From NCBI GenBank assembly GCA_023424965.1, contig JAFADI010000201.1, positions 1 through 8,086 of the forward strand: a stretch of 8,086 bases of DNA, given 5' to 3'. How positions within the stretch are numbered: the stretch's first letter is position 1; every line of letters begins with the position of its first letter. Shown in pieces: positions 1-6,500 of this stretch. A program made the position numbers and the translations under genes. Source of the stretch: Bacillota bacterium (lineage in GTDB: Bacteria > Bacillota > Clostridia > Acetivibrionales > JAFADI01). The notes under the pieces are model-generated. The model was given only the letters and a program-made list of their open reading frames with translations, did no database searches and was not told where the DNA came from.

Positions 1-101
1 CTGTAGTTAAAAGGGAGTAGTTTTAATTACAAAGTCAACATACTGGAGAGGTCATACCGAACCTGGCTTTGTAACCGAAATTCGGTAACGAGACTTTTAA
101 C
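1..101 (+). promoter_or_regulatory. yybP-ykoY (manganese) riboswitch aptamer
   Basis: The conserved yybP-ykoY landmarks are present: an AGGGAGUAG segment (12-20) just inside the 5' closing strand and AACGAGAC (87-94) just before the 3' closing strand. The closing helix P1 is a perfect 8-bp pairing of 6-13 with 94-101. A second helix joins 30-36 to 65-71 (five Watson-Crick pairs, one G-U, one C-G), and a small hairpin pairs 74-78 with 82-86. A weak hairpin 17-20/27-30 is also possible. The motif class is known to bind Mn2+ and to control manganese exporters, which fits the transporter directly downstream. The promoter lies left of the window, so the 5' boundary of the transcript is unseen. The aptamer is followed by a terminator sharing its 3' strand, so control is probably by antitermination. 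Confidence 0.9.
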
Positions 102-138
102 ATAATCCGCAATAGGGGTTATGTTGGGGGTCCTTTTT
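92..138 (+). terminator. riboswitch expression-platform terminator
   Basis: Bases 92-105 pair with 119-132 as a continuous 14-bp stem including four U-G wobbles. It is extended after a one-base bulge by CC/GG (107-108 with 117-118), with an eight-base loop. A run of five T (134-138) follows one base after the stem. The 5' arm contains 94-101, which is also the 3' strand of aptamer helix P1, so the two structures exclude each other. The inference is that P1 stabilised by manganese blocks the terminator and permits transcription of the transporter gene; low manganese gives early termination. Confidence 0.85.
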
Positions 139-174
139 ATTTGCCTTCTTCATACCCCATGCAATCATTAAATG

Positions 175-183
175 AAAGGATGG
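175..183 (+). promoter_or_regulatory. ribosome binding site fixing the transporter start
   Basis: AAAGGA ends at 180, eight bases before the ATG at 189. The longer in-frame reading from TTG at 141 starts immediately after the terminator T-run, has no Shine-Dalgarno sequence, and would add 16 polar residues in front of a membrane segment. That supports 189 as the start. Confidence 0.75.
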
Positions 184-188
184 GTGTT

Positions 189-938
189 ATGTATTCAACT
201 CTAATCGCGTTTCTTTTTTCGGTAGGGGCAGTCACGCTGGCCGAAATGGGGGACAAGACGCAGCTTCTGGCAATGGCCTTTGCGACAAAGTACAAGGCTG
301 CGAAAGTTCTACTGGGGGTGTTCCTCGCTACAATTCTGAACCACGCATTGGCGGTAGCTGCAGGAAACTTCATCACTAAATTCAGCTCCGTTGAAATCTG
401 GATCCAGGGAATTGCCGCATTATCCTTTGTTTTCTTCGGGCTATGGACAATCCGTGGGGATAAGCTTGAGGGGGAAGAAAACAGAAAAACAAGATTCGGT
501 GCGGTGATGACAGTGGCAATTGCTTTTTTTATTGCCGAGCTGGGAGACAAGACCCAGCTTGCCACCATTGCACTTGCCACAAGATTTCCAGAGAATCCGG
601 TAGGAATCCTGCTGGGGACAACCACCGGCATGTTGATTGCAGACGCTATCGGTATTGTCGTGGGGGTCGTTATGTGTAAAAGGATTCCTGAAAGGACAAT
701 AAAATTGGTTTCTGCAGGAGTATTTATTCTATTCGGATTTATCGGGAGTTATCAGGTGGCAACGGATAAATTAAAGCTGGGCATTCCGGCCGCAATGGGG
801 ATATTGGTATGTCTAATGGCAGGGACCGGCATCGCGGCATATTATTTGATCAAAAATAGCAGAAAAGAATCTGAAAGTCAGATTGTCACAGAATATTGCA
901 AAGTGAGGAATCAGGAAAATGAGTCTAAAACCAATTAA
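189..938 (+). CDS. GDT1/TMEM165 (UPF0016) family manganese transporter
   Basis: This 249-residue integral membrane protein belongs to the UPF0016/GDT1 family of cation transporters, whose bacterial members export Mn2+ from the cytoplasm, probably by cation/proton exchange. The two family signature motifs are intact: EMGDKTQ at residues 19-25 and ELGDKTQ at 117-123. Their acidic residues (E19, D22, E117, D120) are expected to form the metal site. The two halves repeat each other, as in the family (AEMGDKTQLLAMAFATKY against AELGDKTQLATIALATRF). Hydrophobic segments lie near 3-18, 38-58, 70-88, 105-117, 137-162, 171-190 and 198-221. A charged loop (90-102) joins the halves, and a polar tail (222-249) ends the chain. 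ATG 189 has a ribosome binding site eight bases away. The upstream manganese riboswitch makes the role in manganese detoxification nearly certain, although specificity is inferred. Confidence 0.93.
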   Translation: MYSTLIAFLFSVGAVTLAEMGDKTQLLAMAFATKYKAAKVLLGVFLATILNHALAVAAGNFITKFSSVEIWIQGIAALSFVFFGLWTIRGDKLEGEENRKTRFGAVMTVAIAFFIAELGDKTQLATIALATRFPENPVGILLGTTTGMLIADAIGIVVGVVMCKRIPERTIKLVSAGVFILFGFIGSYQVATDKLKLGIPAAMGILVCLMAGTGIAAYYLIKNSRKESESQIVTEYCKVRNQENESKTN

Positions 939-1065
939 GAAAAAGTATGCATGTCCCATTCACTAATCTTTTCGGTGGATCGGCAAAATGGAAGCGAACC
1001 AATTTTGCAACATCCTGTCGGTAACCACAGATGGGCTCATCTGGAATATCGGTGAAGACAAGAAG

Positions 1066-1113
1066 GCAGGGATTGGGATAAACATAGGGTGGACCTGTGA
1101 TTCCAATCCCTGC
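1066..1113. repeat. long imperfect inverted repeat / RNA hairpin of unknown role
   Basis: Bases 1066-1079 pair with 1100-1113 (14 bp, one G-U wobble). After an AAA bulge (1080-1082), 1083-1088 pair with 1094-1099 (6 bp, one U-G wobble), closing a five-base loop GTGGA. That gives about 20 paired bases in 48. No T-run follows on either strand, so it does not look like an intrinsic terminator. It could be a structured RNA, a small interspersed palindromic element, or an mRNA 3'-end stabiliser for the transporter transcript. I do not recognise it as a named family. Confidence 0.7.
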
Positions 1114-1276
1114 GAAATGCGGCTTATAGGTTTACTATAGCAACCATTAGGAAAAGATAACGGATGACAATACAAATATATTTATGTTATCAATCATAGG
1201 GCATAATTATTGTAACTTCTTATGTAATATGGACATAAAATTCTGATGCCTTTGCTTTTATAGGCAAATAATATAT

Positions 1277-1303
1277 AAACCCTCTACTGTCGTACCAGGG
1301 TTT
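1277..1303. promoter_or_regulatory. candidate operator dyad of the MerR-type regulator
   Basis: AAACCCT (1277-1283) and AGGGTTT (1297-1303) form a perfect 7-bp inverted repeat with a 13-base centre that includes a TAC/GTA pair offset by half a base. Half-sites of the ACCCT...AGGGT type are common in MerR-family operators. The dyad covers the -35 position of the promoter ending at 1320, so autoregulation by the gene product is plausible. The usual MerR operator lies between the -35 and -10 boxes; this one is placed further upstream, which lowers confidence. Confidence 0.5.
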
Positions 1304-1311
1304 TAGTTGCA

Positions 1312-1320
1312 TGCTATAAT
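1312..1320 (+). promoter_or_regulatory. extended -10 promoter of the MerR-type regulator operon
   Basis: TGCTATAAT is a consensus -10 hexamer (1315-1320) with the TGN extension. No good -35 hexamer stands 16-18 bases upstream, which is usual for extended -10 promoters and for regulated ones. Transcription would start near 1327, leaving a leader of about 33 bases with the ribosome binding site at 1347-1354. Confidence 0.65.
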
Positions 1321-1359
1321 AAGAAATACAATTTGGGCAACCAAAGAGGGAGGTGTTGA

Positions 1360-2094
1360 ATGAGAACCTATAGTACTTCTGAAATTGCCGGAATAATGGG
1401 GATACATCCAAACACTGTCATGTTATACGAGAAATGGGGTTATATAGCTCCTGTTGAAAGAAGGAGAAACGGCTACAGGGTTTATACCGAAACACATCTG
1501 GAGCAGATGAAACTGGTAAGAATGGCACTAAGAAACGAATTGATTAAATGCTATATGAAGTTTGAAGTCCAAAATATTATAAGAAGTGCAGCTCAGGGGG
1601 ATTTGAAAAAGGCTTTGGAGCTAAGCCGGGAGTATTTAACACATATACAAAGCGAAAAGAATAATGAACGTAAGGTTATGAAAATAATCCAGGAAATATT
1701 AAAAAGTGATCTACCTACAGAAAAGAATATTCCGTTAAATAGAAATGGAGCCGTAAAACTGCTTGGGGTTTCAATAAATGTCATTGTATATTGGGAGAGA
1801 AATGGACTTCTTGAAGTACCAAGAAGCAAAAATGGCTATCGCATTTATGGAGAGGATGAAATAAAGCTGCTTAGAGTCATTAAAGCCTTGAGGCGGGAAA
1901 ACTACAGCACACAGTGCATAGGCAGGATGCTCAAAAAGCTGAAAACTGAAAGTAAGGGAAATGATATGCCTTTACCCGAAGAAACGGAGGATTCGGATGA
2001 CTGGCTGTTGTCTTCCCTGTCTGAGGCTGAGAGCAATACAAAGGAATTAATCGGTTATATAGGTGAGTTGATAAGTAAAAAAACAAAAATTTAA
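1360..2094 (+). CDS. MerR-family transcriptional regulator with two DNA-binding domains
   Basis: The 244-residue cytoplasmic protein carries two complete MerR-type winged helix-turn-helix domains. The first spans about residues 3-70 (STSEIAGIMGIHPNTVMLYEKWGYI, then RRRNGYRVYTETHL). The second spans about 125-195 (NGAVKLLGVSINVIVYWERNGLL, then SKNGYRIYGEDEIKLLRVI). Ordinary MerR proteins have one such domain plus a dimerisation helix and an effector domain. Here a helical linker (71-123) joins the two, and a short acidic, helical tail (196-244) follows; no known ligand domain is seen. The protein may therefore recognise a dyad as a monomer or bind two sites; this is inference. ATG 1360 has a strong GAGGGAGGT site. 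The next gene starts 12 bases after the stop, its ribosome binding site touching the stop codon, so that gene is the likely co-regulated partner. Confidence 0.88.
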   Translation: MRTYSTSEIAGIMGIHPNTVMLYEKWGYIAPVERRRNGYRVYTETHLEQMKLVRMALRNELIKCYMKFEVQNIIRSAAQGDLKKALELSREYLTHIQSEKNNERKVMKIIQEILKSDLPTEKNIPLNRNGAVKLLGVSINVIVYWERNGLLEVPRSKNGYRIYGEDEIKLLRVIKALRRENYSTQCIGRMLKKLKTESKGNDMPLPEETEDSDDWLLSSLSEAESNTKELIGYIGELISKKTKI

Positions 2095-2106
2095 AGAGGT
2101 GTAATT

Positions 2107-2592
2107 ATGAGAGGTGGAAAGAAAGATAGTTATATGGGCGATGTAGGAATAATAAAAAAGATTGACGATATTCCCGAGTTAAAAGATGAACTTATCGCTG
2201 CATTTGATAGTAAAAGTCATAGTCATAAGGCTATTTCATGTTATAGTCTGCTATTAGCACAACATATTTTGGATTTAACCAATATACAACCTTGTGATGC
2301 AATAAATGAATGTTTTGACATCAATAGGAAATGGCAAGAAGGAAAAGCAAGGTTCCAGGAAGCAAGAAATGTAGCTTTCAAGATACACAGATTAGCCCGC
2401 GAGGAAAAAGACCCCATAAAAGTAAAAGTTCTAAGGATTATGGGGCAGGTTGCCGCTACACCTCATGTGAAGAGACATGCTTTAATCGCTTCAGATTATG
2501 CCATAACTTTAATTAATCTAATGTATCCTAAAAATTTAGAGGAAGTAAGAAAAGAAAGAAAAATCCAAATAGAATTAATGAAGAGTGTTTAA
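2107..2592 (+). CDS. putative immunity protein, Imm-5-like family
   Basis: This 161-residue soluble, mostly helical protein resembles the 'putative immunity protein' (Imm-5-like) family of Firmicutes and Actinobacteria. The recognisable stretches are the segment around W76 (RKWQEGKARFQEARNVAFKI, 74-93), FKIHRLA (91-97), and the most conserved part GQVAATPHVKRHALIASDYA (113-132), followed by INLMYP (136-141). The family name comes from similarity to polymorphic-toxin immunity proteins; a cellular activity is not established. No signal peptide or membrane segment is present. AGAGGTG (2095-2101) lies five bases before ATG 2107; an in-frame ATG at 2134 has a weaker site. The gene almost certainly shares a transcript with the tandem MerR regulator just upstream. 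No toxin is recognisable nearby. It is AT-rich (19 GC in 60 at 2221-2280, counted by hand). Confidence 0.75.
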   Translation: MRGGKKDSYMGDVGIIKKIDDIPELKDELIAAFDSKSHSHKAISCYSLLLAQHILDLTNIQPCDAINECFDINRKWQEGKARFQEARNVAFKIHRLAREEKDPIKVKVLRIMGQVAATPHVKRHALIASDYAITLINLMYPKNLEEVRKERKIQIELMKSV

Positions 2593-2623
2593 TAAAAAGA
2601 TTCAGCGTTATTAATCCAGATTG

Positions 2624-2637
2624 ATCAGGGGGCTGAT
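2624..2637 (+). promoter_or_regulatory. Shine-Dalgarno G-run in the loop of a small hairpin
   Basis: ATCAG (2624-2628) pairs perfectly with CTGAT (2633-2637) around a GGGG loop. The AGGGGG run is the only ribosome binding candidate for the ATG at 2644, 11 bases away, which is long. The hairpin would expose the G-run in its loop and shorten the effective distance. An out-of-frame ATG at 2636 runs only to the TAA at 2693-2695. A 5-bp match could be chance. Confidence 0.35.
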
Positions 2638-2643
2638 GAGCAA

Positions 2644-3339
2644 ATGCGAAGCAAAGATAATTTATATACTATGCAGGAGGATAACAATAACGTAAAACCC
2701 GGAGAAATTATTACTTTCGGCACTTATCCACAGACGGCGGACGGTGCGGACAGGACGCCTATAGCGTGGCGGGTGCTGCAAAATTCAGGGAGCGAGCTGT
2801 TCCTTTTGAGCGAGTACATTTTGGACTGCAAGCGCTATCACGGCAAGTCCGCAGGTATTACATGGTATGATTGCGTGGACATTACGTGGCGTGACTGTGA
2901 TTTGCGCAAGTGGATGAACGATGAATTCTATAACACCGCATTCAATGCCGCCGAAAAGGAATTTATAAAGACGACGTATTGTAGGAATAACGGAGAAGGT
3001 AGCCCGGATACGGAGGACAAGGTTTTTTTGCTTGGCGTTAATGAGATGAAGGATGTATCTGATAAACTGGGCAAGGACTTGCGGCGTGCCGTTGGAACGG
3101 ACTTTGCAAAAATAAAAAAATCCGATGGATGCCACTTGGGTGTGTACGATAAAACGAACAAAAATAACTATATCATCAGAAACGGCGAAGAAATCGGCTG
3201 TTCCTGGTGGTGGCTGCGAACACAGGGAAACAAGCCTTCACGTGTGTTTTTTATCGCGACAAATTGCAGTATTCGCAGCTATGGGAATAACAGCATAGCA
3301 CGTTATGGTGTGCGACCTGCTTTAAGACTTAAGGTTTAA
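2644..3339 (+). CDS. DUF6273 domain-containing protein, probable C-type-lectin-like fold
   Basis: This 231-residue protein consists almost entirely of one DUF6273 domain. Visible family motifs in order are ITFGTYPQ (23-30), PIAWRVL (39-45), the YILDCKRYH region (58-66), TWRDCDLRKWMNDEFYNTAF (81-100), DKVFLLGVNEM (125-135), CSWWWLRTQG (186-195) and the terminal YGVRPALRLK (221-230). The WWLR...VRPAL pattern is shared with formylglycine-generating-enzyme-like and C-type-lectin-like folds, so a ligand-binding role is likely, but no enzymatic function can be given. DUF6273 domains are often attached to secreted proteins; this copy has no signal peptide or transmembrane segment and should be cytosolic. 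ATG 2644 is preferred because it has the G-run upstream; ATG 2671 has none. Base composition is higher in GC (31 of 60 at 2821-2880, hand count) than the preceding gene, suggesting a different history. Co-transcription across the 51-base gap is possible but unproven. Confidence 0.8.
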   Translation: MRSKDNLYTMQEDNNNVKPGEIITFGTYPQTADGADRTPIAWRVLQNSGSELFLLSEYILDCKRYHGKSAGITWYDCVDITWRDCDLRKWMNDEFYNTAFNAAEKEFIKTTYCRNNGEGSPDTEDKVFLLGVNEMKDVSDKLGKDLRRAVGTDFAKIKKSDGCHLGVYDKTNKNNYIIRNGEEIGCSWWWLRTQGNKPSRVFFIATNCSIRSYGNNSIARYGVRPALRLKV

Positions 3340-3432
3340 TTAGATACCTTCTACAAATTTCTCTATTTTTATCCAGTGAAAATTTTAACCTTTCTATTTT
3401 CAGTAGCATCCTTATGTTTTTCTTATAAAAAA

Positions 3433-3460
3433 TTTGATTTTTGGTTGAATATGGTAGAAT
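3433..3460 (+). promoter_or_regulatory. promoter of the surface-protein operon
   Basis: TAGAAT (3455-3460) with the TGG extension (3452-3454) forms an extended -10 box. TTTGAT (3433-3438) stands 16 bases upstream as a fair -35 box. Transcription would begin near 3467, giving a leader of about 50 bases before the AGGGGGA ribosome binding site at 3504-3510. The 179-base gap before the gene is AT-rich, and no good terminator for the upstream gene is visible in it; the stem 3377-3383/3396-3402 has no T-run after it. Confidence 0.55.
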
Positions 3461-3518
3461 ATTGTTAAGATTTGGGTTTTTATCCAATCTGTATAAAAAT
3501 AATAGGGGGATTTGAGTT

Positions 3519-6500
3519 GTGAGATACAAAAATTGTAAGCGTATAGCGTCAATTGTTTTATCACTGATCATGGTAGTGCTGTTGCTCCCTGTACAAGCAG
3601 CCGCCGCTACGTCTCAAACATTTGCGTATGACGGCTACAGTGTTACTTATACTGTAAACAGCTCGTGGACAGGCAACCAGTCCGTCGGCGTAAAGCTTAC
3701 CAATACGGGTAGGGAGGATATTTACGGCTGGGCACTTCAATTCGACGCAACGGGAAGCATAAAAAGCATTTGGGATGCCGTAATCTACAGTGAAAACGGT
3801 ACCGGCTACATCCTGAAGAATGCACAATACAACGGCAAAATCAAACCGGGACAGTCCGCAAGCTTCGGTTATATGCTTGCAGGCAACAATTTGGCCGTCC
3901 CGCAGGGTTTTACCCTGTGTACCAAATGGGTGGAGAAAAAGGATGGATACGATCTCACGGTTTCCAGGGTAAGTGACTGGGGAACTTCGTTTCACGCCGA
4001 TATTTCGTTGAAAAACACCTCCGGCCAAACCCTTGAATTCTGGCGTCTGGCTTTCGATGCAAATGTGAAAATCAATAGCGGGTGGAATGCCAATTTCATG
4101 GGGGAAAACAATGGAAAATATTCCTTTGAAAGCGCGGAAAACACATCGTACATAAAAAGCGGCGAAACACGGACGTTTACGGTGGCAGGAACAAAAGCAG
4201 CGGGAACGACGGTAAATCTTTCCGGGTTTGTTCTGTCGGAGCCGGTGGTGGAAACCGGTTCGGACCTGCAAATTCTTCTGATGGCCCAATACGCCCCGGA
4301 AAATGGGCTGCAGCTTTCATGGTACACAGACGCCCCTGATGGAATCTTTGACATATTGCAGTCAGATGACAATTCAAAATACAGTGTTTATCAAACCGTA
4401 CAGGATGTAGGCAGCTTTTCTATGAATGCGCCGGATTTCAATACGAAATATTTCAAGGTCAAACAAACAGATCCCGATGGCAGGGTTGCTGTCAGCAACT
4501 TCATTTTGGTAAACAAATCGGATAATGGATATGCTGTTGAATTGCCGGACAGTGATGGCGACGGGGTTTCGGACGCAGTTGAAAATATGTTGGGGACAGA
4601 CCCTAAAAAGCCTGATACGGATGGAGACGGTCTTACTGACTATGAGGAGCTCTGCCTGACGGAAACAGATCCTCTTATTTGGGACAGCGTCCAGACCGGC
4701 ACATCAGATGGCCTTGCAGATTCTGATAAAGATGGGTTGACCAATCTTGAGGAAGTCCGTTTGGGTGCTGATCCGCACAAGCCCGATTCCGACGGTGACC
4801 GTCTGACCGATGGCGATGAAGTCCACAAATACTTCACGAACCCACTGAAGTATGACACCGATGCTGATAAAATGGGTGATGATGTAGAAATACGATACGG
4901 TACGGATCCCAACAATCCGGATACAAACGGTAATGGAATTCTGGACGGCGATGAAAGCTATTCTGTTACCTTGTCCTACGGTGAGGAGGGCGCTCCTGTC
5001 AGGCCCAACGTAACCGTCCAACTGGACGGAAGCCAAATTGAAACTCTGGCCATTGATAAGGTTGATAGCGAAGATACGTTCCTGAATACCGACATTCCGG
5101 GGTATGTCTATAACGCATTTGATTTCCATGTGGATGGAAGCTTTGATTCCGCCAGGCTCTCTTTTGAGCTTGACCCGGAGTTATTCAACGATCCGGCTTT
5201 TGTGCCGGCAGTCTATTATTGGGACGAGGACGCTCAATTTTTGTTTGAGCTGCCAAATCAACAGATCAACGGACGAACCCTCACCGCAGATAACATTCCG
5301 AACGGTTCTGCAGGCCGGACGGATATACGACCGTTTGTGGAGAAACAGGGCAATCCGGCTCCGGATGGTCAAAACGACTGGATGGATATCCTGGCAAATC
5401 CCAACGACCAGCATGTGGACAATCCCTCTGATACCGGGGCGACAAATGATGCGGAGTCGGACGCTTCACAGCCGGAAGCCGGAGAATCCTCCGGTACCAC
5501 CACCCCTGGCGGAGAAGAAGTGATACCTGAGCCCGAAAACAGTAATGGGGACGGTCAATCGGATGAAAACCCGACCCTTGACGTCGAGCTGACCCATTTT
5601 TCAAAATATATTGTTTTGGCGAAAAATATACACGATCAGGAACTATACAGGTATACGATTCTCCCTCCCGCCGATGGAGAAATGCAGAACAAAAAATTCG
5701 ACGTGGCTCTGCTTCTTGACGAATCAGGAAGTATTTCGTCTTCCAACTATTCACTGATGAAAACCATGACGGTAGGGCTGATAAACAAACTCGCGGATGA
5801 TGACAGGATTGCGGTATTTACTTTTGATAATATTATTCGTAAGCGCACTACCTTTGTCAGCAAGTCCTCTGCCGCAGCAACCGTATCATCGCTCACTCAA
5901 AGCGGTGGAAACACAGCGATCTACAGCGCCATCGACGCCGCCAACAAGGAATTTATCGGAAATTCTTCGTCTGATGCCACCAAGGTTATGATATTGCTGA
6001 CTGATGGGCAAAACAACAGTGGAATAACGACTGCGGATGGTGTAACAAGGACGGCGATGGATAACGGTATCGTGATTTACACCGTTGGCATCGGTTCTGT
6101 AAACACAGCGGTTTTAAATGCCATAGCGGCGGCTACAGGAGGACAATATTACCCCGGCTCCAGTTTTTCGCAGCTTGAAGGAATTTTCGACAGGCTCATA
6201 GCTGATGCGGATTTGTACAAGGACAGCGACAACGACAAAATATCCGATTACCACGAAAAGAAGATTTCCTTGGGGCAGCTGCTTCTTGGGACAGGAGCAC
6301 CATTAACCAGCTTTTTATCGATGAACTATCTGACCAGTGACAGCGACAACGACGGCATTTTAGATGGCAACGAAATGAAAATACAATCCCAGCAGATTGC
6401 CGACAAAAGTGTTTACTATACGTATATGTACTCGAACCCCTGCTCGAGTGACAGCGACGGAGATGGCCTTTTGGATGGTAGCCCCGTATATGTAAACGGC

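Larger units (their letters stand above)
939..1359. other. 421-base intergenic region without a convincing gene
   Basis: No clear rho-independent terminator follows the transporter gene. The left half has moderate GC and contains the long hairpin at 1066-1113. The right half (about 1150-1280) is very AT-rich and leads into the promoter of the MerR-type regulator. A 50-codon open frame (988-1140, + strand) and a 70-codon frame on the other strand overlap the hairpin. Neither resembles a family I know, so neither is called as a gene. Confidence 0.6.

Noticed and set aside
141..188. Longer transporter reading from TTG 141
   Set aside because: It begins right after the terminator T-run, lacks a ribosome binding site and adds polar residues before the first membrane segment; ATG 189 has a good site and matches the family's N-terminus.
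1066..1113. Hairpin as a transcription terminator
   Set aside because: It is followed by GAAATGCGG on the + strand and by CTTCTTGTC on the - strand, with no T-run.
963..1175. 70-codon frame on the - strand
   Set aside because: No ribosome binding site or recognisable family; it largely mirrors the hairpin region.
3377..3402. Terminator after the DUF6273 gene
   Set aside because: The 7-bp stem is all A/T but for one pair near each end and is not followed by a T-run at the right distance.
3561..4289. 242-codon frame on the - strand inside the surface-protein gene
   Set aside because: The + strand frame carries a signal peptide and two CBM2-like domains; the opposite frame is a shadow without family resemblance.
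4548..4955. Calcium repeats as cellulosomal dockerin modules
   Set aside because: There are six copies at a 22-residue step without the paired F-helix arrangement of dockerins; the thrombospondin-3-like pattern fits better.
5104..5523. 139-codon + strand frame inside the surface-protein gene
   Set aside because: It overlaps a continuous, well-supported long frame and its translation resembles nothing.
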